NCBI GenBank assembly: GCA_937892395.1
Contig: CALAGJ010000082.1
Span: 1 to 22,252, forward strand
Direction of reading: 5' to 3'
DNA from: an uncultured Parafilimonas sp.
GTDB lineage: Bacteria; Bacteroidota; Bacteroidia; Chitinophagales; Chitinophagaceae
DNA length: 22,252 nucleotides
Under the pieces are notes generated by a model. That model did no database searches. It worked only from the letters and a program-made list of their open reading frames with translations, and had not been told where the DNA came from. Below, piece by piece: positions 7,976-15,370 of the stretch; positions within the stretch are counted from its first letter, which is position 1, and the number at the start of each line of letters is the position of its first letter. Both the position numbers and the translations under genes were made by a program.

Positions 7976-10396
7976 ATGAAAAAATTATTCCTTTATTTTA
8001 TTATTCAGTTGTTTGTTTTTAATTCGTTTGCTCAATTATTTACTGGAGAAAAGTTTAGAGAGAATTTAGCAAATCTGGCTGACAATTTTCCGCAGGAAAA
8101 AATTTATATACAATATGATAAAAGCAGTTATAATGCAGGTGAGCTAATTTATTTTAAAGCTTATATAGCAGAAGGCATCAATGCATCAGATATCAGCAAA
8201 ACCTTATATGTGGATATAACGGACAGCGTAGGTAGATTGATGCAGCACCAAATATTGCCGGTGGAGCAGGCAGGTGCATTTGGTAGTTTTGAAATTCCTT
8301 ATAAATACACTGCTCAGCGCATTGGAATAAAAGCATATACCCGCTGGATGCTCAATTTTGACAGTAGTTTTCTCTATCAAAAAGATATCCGAATAACGCA
8401 AGTAAAAAAGTTGAAAACGAATGTGGCCACTGCTCCAAAAATTACGCTACAATTTTTCCCCGAAGGTGGCAATATTATTACTGGTCTAAATGGAGTTGTA
8501 GCTTTTAAAGCGAATGATGCAAATGGAATGCCTATGGCTATAAATGGAAAAATAATAGATAACAAAGGCAACACCATCACCAGTTTTAAAACGGAGCATG
8601 ATGGCATGGGAAGTTTTGTGCTTGAACCATTGCCGGGCATTACTTATACATCTATTTGGACAGATGCTGCAAAGAATAAGTATGAAACTCCTCTACCCAC
8701 AATATTTGAAGATGGTTTAAGCATTGCTGTGTCAAATGCAAGCAATCAAAAGAACTTTATTATACGTAGATCGGCAGATGCAAAAGATCGTTTTAAAAAG
8801 GGGTTTATTGTGGCTACCATGCATCAAAACTTAGTGTACATGGCCTCTCTCAATATGGAAGGTACATCTTCAGTATCAGGAAGCATTCCCACCAAGGATC
8901 TTCCCTCTGGCATACTTACCATTACTGTGTTTGACAGTGGTTGGGTGGCGGTGTCGGAAAGAATATGCTTTATCAATAATTCCGATTATTCATTTGAATC
9001 AGAGGCCGGTTTTGCATCTCTCAGTTTTTCAAAGCGTGCATCCAATATGCTGAGTGTATATGTGCCCACAGGCATTCAGGCAAATTTGTCTTTGTCTGTT
9101 ACAGATGCAGCTATGCCTACTGATAGTAGTGATAATATCATCAGCAGACTTTTACTTACCAGTGATATCAAGGGGGATGTATATAGGGCACATTATTACT
9201 TGAGTGATACCACAAAAAAAATTGCACAGCACTTAGATCTGGTTATGCTTACACATGGCTGGCGCCGCATCAAATGGGATGAAATTGTACAATCAAAACT
9301 GCCCATAGTCAAATACCAAAATGATACAGAATATCTTACCCTTCGGGGAAAGGTGTTTGGCATGACTCAGCAAGATGCAAAAACAGGTGCTCTTTTGATG
9401 ATGATTGTAGAAAAAGGGAAAGATAAAACTCGGGATATGCATCAAACCATGGTACTCCCGGATGGTAGCTTCAATAAAAATGATAAAATATTGTATGATA
9501 CTTCAAAAGTGTTTTATAAACTGATAGCATCAGATTTGGCATCAAACACTGCAGAAGTTTCTTTTAATAATGGATCAATACCAGCCACTAAAATACAGTC
9601 TGGCAGTCAAGATCCAGTCTATCGCACTTCCGATACCAGCCAGGATGAGCGTAGCCGTTGGTTTACAGCGCAACAAGCTTTGCAAGCAAAAATGCTCTAT
9701 GATAATCAGCTTGAAGATGTAGTTGTAAAAGCAAAAGCAAAGGCAGCAGTGCAAGTATTAGATGAAAAATATTCTACCGGACTTTTTGCCGGTGGCGATT
9801 CCTATCAATTTGATGTGGCCAATGATCCTGCGGCTAATACAATGTCAGTTTTTACTTATTTACAAGGAAAAGTGGCAGGTTTACAAATCAATACTACAAG
9901 TGGTGGCGTCAATGGTCAACCGGGAGTAATCTGGCGTGGCCAAACACCACAGTTCTTCTTAGATCAATCGCAGGTGGATGTGTCTCAACTGAGTAATGTA
10001 AGTATGAATGATGTAGCCTATGTAAAAGTGTTTAGACCTCCATTTTTTGGAGGAGCAGGTGGTGGCCCCGGTGGTGCCATTGTTGTTTATACAAAAAGAG
10101 GGGAAACATCTAAACCCGGTGCCGGAGCAAATAGCCCAATGCCATATAAAATGGTGATTGGATATACTGCTGACAAAGAATTTTATATGCCAAATTATGG
10201 TAGTCTTTCCAATCGTTCAGAAACAGATGATTTCAGAAGTACGCTACTTTGGAAACCAGATTTAATTTTTGATGGAAAGGTAACTACGATAAGGATTCCA
10301 TTTTACAACAATGATATTAGTACTTCCTTTAGAATAGTTCTGGAAGGAATGGATAGCAATGGCAGAATTACGAGGGTTGAAAAAGTGGTAGAGTAG
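7976..10396 (+). CDS. Secreted MG2-like / TonB-receptor plug domain protein without beta-barrel
   Basis: This 806-residue exported protein has a signal peptide at 1-19 (cleavage after NSFA). Residues about 40-140 form a macroglobulin MG2-like domain: FPQEKIYIQYDKSSYNAGELIYFKAY is the typical opening of this Bacteroidota family. Further beta-sandwich regions follow, with the characteristic LTHGWRRIKWDEI at about 425-437. Residues about 580-710 resemble a TonB-dependent receptor plug, including the stretch EDVVVKAKAKA, then VFTYLQGKVAGLQI and GGAIVVYTKRGE. No 22-strand barrel follows; only about 95 residues remain, so it is not a transporter. Such proteins are found at the Bacteroidota envelope, but their biochemical role is not settled. 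It has its own candidate promoter and no operon partner. Confidence 0.85.
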   Translation: MKKLFLYFIIQLFVFNSFAQLFTGEKFRENLANLADNFPQEKIYIQYDKSSYNAGELIYFKAYIAEGINASDISKTLYVDITDSVGRLMQHQILPVEQAGAFGSFEIPYKYTAQRIGIKAYTRWMLNFDSSFLYQKDIRITQVKKLKTNVATAPKITLQFFPEGGNIITGLNGVVAFKANDANGMPMAINGKIIDNKGNTITSFKTEHDGMGSFVLEPLPGITYTSIWTDAAKNKYETPLPTIFEDGLSIAVSNASNQKNFIIRRSADAKDRFKKGFIVATMHQNLVYMASLNMEGTSSVSGSIPTKDLPSGILTITVFDSGWVAVSERICFINNSDYSFESEAGFASLSFSKRASNMLSVYVPTGIQANLSLSVTDAAMPTDSSDNIISRLLLTSDIKGDVYRAHYYLSDTTKKIAQHLDLVMLTHGWRRIKWDEIVQSKLPIVKYQNDTEYLTLRGKVFGMTQQDAKTGALLMMIVEKGKDKTRDMHQTMVLPDGSFNKNDKILYDTSKVFYKLIASDLASNTAEVSFNNGSIPATKIQSGSQDPVYRTSDTSQDERSRWFTAQQALQAKMLYDNQLEDVVVKAKAKAAVQVLDEKYSTGLFAGGDSYQFDVANDPAANTMSVFTYLQGKVAGLQINTTSGGVNGQPGVIWRGQTPQFFLDQSQVDVSQLSNVSMNDVAYVKVFRPPFFGGAGGGPGGAIVVYTKRGETSKPGAGANSPMPYKMVIGYTADKEFYMPNYGSLSNRSETDDFRSTLLWKPDLIFDGKVTTIRIPFYNNDISTSFRIVLEGMDSNGRITRVEKVVE

Positions 10397-10655
10397 TTTC
10401 GGAATGGCTTTTAAATACAACTATTTGTTTTATAATTTGTAGTTTTTTTTTCGGATTGTCAATTGAGTAAATGAAGTCAATACTGTGGTTTGTTCAGAAT
10501 AAAATTGCTTACCAACATGCAGGCTCAACTAAATTTATCCTCCTCAGTGTAGTATTGATTTATTCATGTATCGACTATTTGATAAAATACCAAATGCTTT
10601 ATAAGGGTGTTTTTATGGATTGAGGTATTGAAATTAATTTAGTATGAATATTTGA
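10397..10655. other. Interval between the MG2/plug gene and the damaged membrane-protein gene
   Basis: I see no convincing gene. A 50-codon plus-strand reading frame (10471-10623) contains one hydrophobic segment but lacks a good ribosome binding site or family resemblance. A short ACTA/TAGT stem followed by nine T residues (10420-10451) may help termination of the upstream gene, but it is too weak to call. Confidence 0.5.
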
Positions 10656-10716
10656 TTACTCATTCTTTTTATTAAAGTCTTGATCTTCTAAACCTTTAGA
10701 TGTTGTAATTCTATCA

Positions 10717-11007
10717 TCAATGATTTCCGTTGAGGAAATTTTTGGAAATAAAAGAAATTGTTCCGCCACCCTTATAATATTTAGTTGCCCAAAACATACC
10801 AATGATGAGTCCTGTTGTTGCTATAATGACACCTACACACAATCTTACTGTAGTTTGGTTTGAGTAATAAATGATAGCACCAATGATGAGTCCCATTAAG
10901 AACGGAGATGCTACAATTTGTATCCAGCCAAGACATTCATTAAAGACTCTGAAGTATCTGAAATATCTTCCTTCGCTGTGCAATATTTCATTTCTTCTTT
11001 TGGACAT
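10717..11007 (-). CDS. Small two-helix membrane protein, probably frameshifted at its C-terminus
   Basis: From the ATG at 11007 (MSKRRNEIL) it encodes 96 residues; an ATG at 11016 is also possible. There are two predicted membrane helices (about 28-52 and 55-78) after a basic, aromatic N-terminal segment, then WATKYYKGGGTISFISK. The present frame stops soon after, at 10717. If the run of five T residues at 10739-10743 (A on the coding strand) had four, the frame would continue as FISKISSTEIIDDRI and end at a TAA at 10656-10658. That gives an acidic, polar tail about 20 residues longer. I infer a 1-base frameshift, real or from consensus error. A TAACTTCG box lies about 60 bp upstream of the start. 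The function is unknown. Confidence 0.65.
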   Translation of the reverse strand: MSKRRNEILHSEGRYFRYFRVFNECLGWIQIVASPFLMGLIIGAIIYYSNQTTVRLCVGVIIATTGLIIGMFWATKYYKGGGTISFISKNFLNGNH

Positions 11008-11067
11008 CGAATACAAAATTGAGTTGTTGATATTGGCTTATTTATTCGTCATTTAAAATCGCTTTGG

Positions 11068-11075
11068 CGAAGTTA
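11068..11075 (-). promoter_or_regulatory. Candidate -7 box (TAACTTCG) for the small membrane-protein gene
   Basis: The minus-strand sequence TAACTTCGCC is one base from TAnnTTTG and lies 60 bp upstream of the ATG at 11007, a normal leader distance. No clear -33 TTTG is seen. Confidence 0.35.
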
Positions 11076-11104
11076 AAAAAGCATCTCAATACTACATGTT
11101 GGTA

Positions 11105-11506
11105 TTACAAAAATCCGATACAACCTTTAGTATCACACCTGCATTTTAGTTTTCCAATATGATGTGTAGGCCCGTAGTTGCAAGTAAGTTTCTCGTTTTT
11201 TCTTATTTGCCGAAGGCTATAAAATTCCACCAAACAAAAACATACTCTCATATAAGTGTTTGGCTGGCAACTATGGTTGATGTATCTAAGTTCATTGGAA
11301 GCCACACTGGCATCTAATGCTCTGCCATCTCCAAACTTCTACCATAGCAACACGTTTGGTGGCTGATGCCCTTTTTCTTGCTTCATGAATGGGAATAATT
11401 TCTCCAGTTAGATTTCCAATTTTTTTTCGAGCTGATATGATTTGTTTTGCGGATGCACCTTTACCATCAATGCTTTTGTTTTATTTTCAATCTTAAAATT
11501 GAGCAT
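11105..11506 (-). pseudogene. SET-domain protein-lysine methyltransferase, broken by two frameshifts
   Basis: SET-domain enzymes transfer methyl groups from S-adenosylmethionine to lysines. Only the last 66 codons form a clear open frame: LRYINHSCQPN, NYGPTHHIGK and the post-SET cysteines CRCDTKGC, ending IGFL. The rest is present in other frames. From the ATG at 11506 comes MLNFKIENKTK. After loss of one base near 11474-11482 it continues IDGKGASAKQII, then IGNLTGEIIPIHEARKR. After one extra base near 11332-11340 it continues FGDGRALDAS and joins the NHSC block. Restoring both bases gives a complete bacterial SET protein of roughly 130 residues. All core motifs survive (GKG, TGEII, NHSCxPN, NYG, CxCxxxxC), so decay is recent or the indels are consensus errors. 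It lies just downstream of scoB on the same strand. Confidence 0.8.
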
Positions 11507-11564
11507 TTTTATTGCACAGTACAGGGTAGTAATAAGATAGATTTGAGATTCATTTTTTAAGCAT

Positions 11565-12221
11565 CTACAATATCATTTCGGGTACATCGCCCTCTATGAT
11601 TAATCTTCCTTTTGTTTTTGCAATGATTTCTTCAACGGATACACCGGGTGCTCTTTCACGCAGTAGAAAACCATTTGGTGTAATATCGAGAAATGCCAAT
11701 TCGGATACTACTTTTTTTACACAACCCATGCCTGTAAGGGGAAGTGTACATGCTGGTAATAATTTACTTTCCCCTTTTGGATTTGTATGCTGCATAGCTA
11801 CAATGATATTTTTTGCGCTGGCTACTAAATCCATCGCTCCACCCATTCCTTTTACCATTTTACCAGGTATTTTCCAATTAGCAATATCTCCGGTATCGCT
11901 TACTTCCATTGCTCCTAAAACGGTGAGATCAATTTTGCCGGCTCTTATCATTCCAAAACTTTCGGCACTATCAAAAAATGCTGCACCGGGTATTACGGTT
12001 ACAGTCTCTTTACCAGCATTTATTAGGTCTGCATCTATAGCATCTTCGATAGGATAGGGGCCCATACCCAATATGCCATTTTCGCTTTGCAATATCACAG
12101 TCATACCATGGGGTATATAGTTTGCTACTAAGGTTGGAATACCAATGCCTAAGTTTACATACATGCCATCTTTCAGCTCCTGCGCTATGCGTTTTGCTAT
12201 CCCATGTTTATCTAAAGCCAT
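11565..12221 (-). CDS. scoB: 3-oxoacid CoA-transferase subunit B
   Basis: This is the beta subunit of succinyl-CoA:3-ketoacid CoA-transferase (SCOT), which moves CoA from succinyl-CoA to acetoacetate for ketone-body or short-chain ketoacid use. At 218 residues it is the normal size for the family. The N-terminal block YVNLGIGIPTLVANYIP (21-37) and the active-site motif SENGILGMGP contain Glu47, which aligns with the catalytic glutamate that forms the glutamyl-CoA thioester. GAAFFDSAESFGMIRAG and GMGGAMDLV are conserved family segments. It follows scoA by 51 bp on the same strand and is presumably translated from the same transcript. Acetate CoA-transferase (AtoA-like) specificity cannot be excluded. 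Confidence 0.93.
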   Translation of the reverse strand: MALDKHGIAKRIAQELKDGMYVNLGIGIPTLVANYIPHGMTVILQSENGILGMGPYPIEDAIDADLINAGKETVTVIPGAAFFDSAESFGMIRAGKIDLTVLGAMEVSDTGDIANWKIPGKMVKGMGGAMDLVASAKNIIVAMQHTNPKGESKLLPACTLPLTGMGCVKKVVSELAFLDITPNGFLLRERAPGVSVEEIIAKTKGRLIIEGDVPEMIL

Positions 12222-12272
12222 CGTTGAATATTATAATTATGGTTTTGAAAATTGTAATGATTGGTGCTATGT

Positions 12273-12968
12273 TTATTGTAATTGTACTGTCCTTCTTTCA
12301 ATAGTTTTTAGATAGTCGCTACCTTTATAAATTCTATGTACATATACTCCGGCCACATCAATATCATCAGGATCTAACTGACCGGGCTCGACCAATTCTT
12401 CCACTTCTGCTATGGTTATGTTTGCTGCTTTTGCCATAGAGGTAGAAAAATTTTTTGTCGTTTTTCTAAAAATTAGGTTGCCCAATTTATCTCCTTTCCA
12501 AGCTTTTACTAATGCAAAATCCGCATGCAGTGCCAACTCCATTAGGTAATGCTTATCATTAAATATTCTTACTTCTTTACCAGCAGCTATTTCAGTACCA
12601 TAACCTGCGGGTGTAAAAAATGCAGGAATGCCCATACCTGCCATTTCTATTCTTGTGGCCAGTGTGCCTTGCGGTATAAGATCTACTTCCAATTCTCCAC
12701 TCAGCATTTGTCTTTCAAATTCGGCATTTTCACCTACATAGCTACTCATCATTTTTTTTATTTGACGAGTATAGAGTAACCTGCCCAAACCATATTCATC
12801 CACTCCTGCATTGTTTGAAATACAAGTGAGCCCCTTAACACCTTTTTCTAATAAGGCTGCAATACTATTTTCGGGAATACCACAGAGCCCAAAGCCACCC
12901 AGCATAATGGTGCTATTGTCAGCAATATCTTGTATGGCAGCTGCGGCAGTTTCAAATACTTTATTCAT
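12273..12968 (-). CDS. scoA: 3-oxoacid CoA-transferase subunit A
   Basis: This is the alpha subunit of the same SCOT enzyme, 231 residues from the chosen start. The CoA-binding stretch GGFGLCGIPEN lies at 24-34, followed by the conserved GLGRLLYTRQIKKMMSSYVGEN and AGKEVRIFNDKHYLMEL. The frame is open to 13028 (20 more codons), but MNKVFETAAAAIQDI at 12968 is the usual beginning of the family. A consensus TACATTTG promoter box at 12990-12997 would fall inside the longer version. These two points favour 12968. It is the first gene of the scoAB pair and is divergent from the AAA+ ATPase; a 13-bp inverted repeat lies in the shared upstream region. Confidence 0.94.
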   Translation of the reverse strand: MNKVFETAAAAIQDIADNSTIMLGGFGLCGIPENSIAALLEKGVKGLTCISNNAGVDEYGLGRLLYTRQIKKMMSSYVGENAEFERQMLSGELEVDLIPQGTLATRIEMAGMGIPAFFTPAGYGTEIAAGKEVRIFNDKHYLMELALHADFALVKAWKGDKLGNLIFRKTTKNFSTSMAKAANITIAEVEELVEPGQLDPDDIDVAGVYVHRIYKGSDYLKTIERRTVQLQ

Positions 12969-12989
12969 GCGCAAGATTTCGTTTGGAGG

Positions 12990-12997
12990 CAAATGTA
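12990..12997 (-). promoter_or_regulatory. Promoter -7 element (TACATTTG) for scoAB
   Basis: The minus-strand sequence TACATTTGCC matches TAnnTTTG exactly. It lies 21 bp before the scoA ATG, giving a leader of about 15 nt and supporting the start at 12968. The -33 region is not a good match. Confidence 0.5.
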
Positions 12998-13053
12998 AGG
13001 CTTGAGGCAGAAGTAAAATGCTGAACAAAATAACTATATATGCTCAACTCTGT

Positions 13054-13089
13054 TTTGATTGTATTCGATGTATTGTGAATACAATTAAA
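13054..13089. repeat. 13-bp inverted repeat between divergent scoA and AAA+ ATPase genes
   Basis: TTTGATTGTATTC (13054-13066) and GAATACAATTAAA (13077-13089) are reverse complements except for one G-T position, with a 10-bp spacer. The inner 9 bp are perfect. It lies about 60-90 bp upstream of the scoA -7 box, so it is best read as an operator for a dimeric regulator of scoAB, or less likely as a hairpin. No regulator gene is nearby. Confidence 0.45.
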
Positions 13090-13261
13090 GTAAGCAATCA
13101 GGAAATGTTTGAAGTAATTCTTTCGTGATATACAGCGTCATTGATATCCTAACCTTGATTGGCTTCAGACCTAAAAATTTTTTTGTTAGGAGTAATATCT
13201 GTTGCCGTGAGAACTGAATGAAATGTTTATAATTTTATTCTCTATTTTTAACCCTGCTAAA

Positions 13262-14626
13262 ATGAATACCTTGCTGACTATTAAAAATGATATGGAAGCA
13301 TCAAATAAACTTCAGTGTAAAGAGGGACTTGAAATATTACGCTCTGTTATTCAACAACGATTAAAATACTATGAAAATGGCGTAGATACCGTAGATGAAG
13401 ATTGGCTAAAACCTTATTCGGCATCATTAGGCCAATTGTGGTTTCATGATGAGTTTGATAGCGCATTCACCACTGTGGAGTCTATTGTGCTGTTAATTGC
13501 TTTGGCACCACATATCCATCCCGGTTTTTTTGAACAGATTATACAAGAATTTTTTCCGCAGGGCGGAGATTTTCCGGAGTTTGGTGGTATTAAAAATCAG
13601 CAGCAACGCTATCTTCAGCCTACAGGTGAAACGGTGCTATTTATCCTAGCGGGGATGCATTCCGCGAAGCGGTTACAATACTATACACTATTTGAAGCAC
13701 ATCATCTTTTTTACAAAGAAGCCATATTATGGATTGAATACATTAACGAAGGGCAACCTGCCATGAGTGGGAGAATGATACTTGCTCAGGATTGGATAGA
13801 TAAATTGCTGCTACAAAAGGAAACAAATCCAAGATTCGGATTAGACTTTCCGGCCCGCAAACTGCATACGGACATGATATGGGATGATATGGTGCTGAGC
13901 AAGCAAACTACCTTGCAAATACAAGACATTTTGATGTGGATGAATCATCATGAAAAAATTGCTAAGGATGAGAATTTGGGAAGAAAAGTAAAGCCCGGTT
14001 TCAGGGTACTATTTCATGGACCTTCGGGTACCGGCAAAACGCTTACTGCCAGTCTGCTGGGTAAGCAATTTGTGAAAGATGTGTATCGTATAGACTTATC
14101 ACAAATTGTATCAAAATATATTGGTGAAACGGAGAAAAATTTGGAGTCAGTATTTAGAAAAGCAGAATCAAAAAACTGGATACTTTTCTTTGATGAAGCG
14201 GATGCATTATTTGGAAAACGAACACAAGTGCAGAGCTCACATGATAAATATGCTAATCAGGAAATAAGTTATCTTCTGCAGCGGGTAGAAGATTACCCTG
14301 GCTTATTAATTTTAGCGAGTAATTATAAAAGCAATATTGATGAAGCGTTTATAAGAAGGTTTCATAGCATCATTCATTTTCCTATGCCCAATGCAGCAGA
14401 GCGTTATCAATTGTGGATGAAGGTAATGCCTGCTACTCTTTTGCCCAATGCAGATTTGGGATTGCAAGATATATCCAATAAATATGAACTGAGTGGTGCT
14501 TCTATTTTAAATGCAATGCAATATGCAGCCTTACACTGCCATGCTGCCGGAAGTGCTATGCTGAGGCAGGAAGATTTAATGTATGGGATAAAGAGAGAAT
14601 TTATGAAGGAAGAAAAAATGATTTAA
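13262..14626 (+). CDS. AAA+ ATPase of the type linked to extracellular contractile injection systems
   Basis: This 454-residue cytoplasmic protein has an N-terminal helical domain (about 10-200) and a C-terminal AAA+ module. Walker A is GPSGTGKT (253-260), Walker B ILFFDEAD (307-314), sensor-1 Asn354 in LASN and Arg-finger candidates at 365-366 (IRRF). The run DVYRIDLSQIVSKYIGETEK and the segment KRTQVQSSHDKYANQEISY match my memory of the ATPases encoded in Bacteroidota eCIS (Afp15/PVC15-like) loci, thought to aid assembly or recycling. No sheath, tube, baseplate or spike gene is in this window, so here it is an orphan. The frame opens at 13223, but the first 13 residues are hydrophobic and unlike the family. 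13262 or 13292 (MEASNK) is the likelier start. Confidence 0.8.
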   Translation: MNTLLTIKNDMEASNKLQCKEGLEILRSVIQQRLKYYENGVDTVDEDWLKPYSASLGQLWFHDEFDSAFTTVESIVLLIALAPHIHPGFFEQIIQEFFPQGGDFPEFGGIKNQQQRYLQPTGETVLFILAGMHSAKRLQYYTLFEAHHLFYKEAILWIEYINEGQPAMSGRMILAQDWIDKLLLQKETNPRFGLDFPARKLHTDMIWDDMVLSKQTTLQIQDILMWMNHHEKIAKDENLGRKVKPGFRVLFHGPSGTGKTLTASLLGKQFVKDVYRIDLSQIVSKYIGETEKNLESVFRKAESKNWILFFDEADALFGKRTQVQSSHDKYANQEISYLLQRVEDYPGLLILASNYKSNIDEAFIRRFHSIIHFPMPNAAERYQLWMKVMPATLLPNADLGLQDISNKYELSGASILNAMQYAALHCHAAGSAMLRQEDLMYGIKREFMKEEKMI

Positions 14627-14752
14627 TTGTATAGCTTGCTGCAAATGTTAAAAAATTACATTGTTTGTTGGTTTTGGCAATCTGCCCGACATTTTTATGC
14701 CAATGATTGGGTGTAATTAGGCTGAAACGCTTTACTTAAGGCTAAGTTATCT

Positions 14753-14760
14753 TACATTTG
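14753..14760 (+). promoter_or_regulatory. Promoter -7 element (TACATTTG) for the DinB-NRDE-ATP-grasp operon
   Basis: TACATTTG matches TAnnTTTG exactly; TTTA at 14731-14734 lies 18 bp upstream and could serve as a weak -33 box. The leader to the ATG at 14870 would be about 100 nt, the only annotated gap before the first operon gene. Confidence 0.5.
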
Positions 14761-14869
14761 CAAGGTTTTTATAAATCCATCGTCAATATAAAAACGTATT
14801 GTGTTGGAAGGATATTAGGCGGAATAATTGATGTTTTTCGCTTACAGTTTTAAGGTTATAGAAAATATT

Positions 14870-15370
14870 ATGCAATTAAAAAGTTCAATTCAAAACATTT
14901 TTGTACAGCTTACAGACACGCTGCAGCAGTTAAATAATGAGCAATACACCAGTCCATGTGCTGTGCTAATGAATGCTACTATTGGTCAGCATGTAAGGCA
15001 TATCATTGAACTCTTTCAGGGTTTAGAAAATGGTTATGAAAATGGTGTTGTAAATTATGAAAAGCGTAAAAGAGATATTCGCATTGAAAGCGATCGTATG
15101 GTGGCCACCCAAATGATGCATGATATATACAATCGTATAGACCGAGCAGATAAGGCTTTGATACTTGAAGCTAACTATGATGAGCATACAGAAACTCACC
15201 TGCATATACACACAAATTATTATAGAGAATTGGTGTACAACTTAGAGCATGCGGTTCACCACATGGCACTTATAAGAGTTGGATTAGGTGTAGTTACGGA
15301 TATACAAGTACCTGAAGGATTTGGAGTAGCAACCTCTACAATCAAGTACAGGAATCAATGTGCACAGTAA
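14870..15370 (+). CDS. DinB-fold (DinB/YfiT-like) putative metal-dependent protein
   Basis: This is a 166-residue four-helix-bundle-type protein. Its motifs are GQHVRHIIELFQG (His41, His44) and NLEHAVHHMALIRVG (His127, His130, His131). The HxxxH pair plus an upstream His form the usual metal site of the DinB superfamily, whose members include thiol-dependent transferases. An upstream TTG/ATG pair at 14828-14831 would add 14 residues, but MQLKSSIQNIFVQL at 14870 matches the start of the first helix, so I chose it. It overlaps the next gene by 13 bp, indicating translational coupling. The substrate is unknown. Confidence 0.8.
   Translation: MQLKSSIQNIFVQLTDTLQQLNNEQYTSPCAVLMNATIGQHVRHIIELFQGLENGYENGVVNYEKRKRDIRIESDRMVATQMMHDIYNRIDRADKALILEANYDEHTETHLHIHTNYYRELVYNLEHAVHHMALIRVGLGVVTDIQVPEGFGVATSTIKYRNQCAQ

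Noticed and set aside
10420..10451. ACTA/TAGT stem followed by nine T after the MG2/plug gene
   Set aside because: The T-tract is suggestive but the 4-bp A/T-rich stem with a 16-nt loop is not stable enough to annotate.
10471..10623. 50-codon plus-strand reading frame with one hydrophobic segment
   Set aside because: It has no family resemblance, no clear ribosome binding site and no conserved neighbour; a frame of this length is expected by chance in AT-rich intergenic DNA.
12969..13028. N-terminal extension of scoA to an upstream ATG
   Set aside because: The extra 20 residues are unlike the family and contain the TACATTTG promoter box; the ATG at 12968 fits homologs.
14674..14703. TTGGCA ... 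TGCCAA inverted repeat upstream of the DinB operon
   Set aside because: The arms are 6 bp with an 18-bp spacer and no further symmetry or promoter relation that would separate it from chance.
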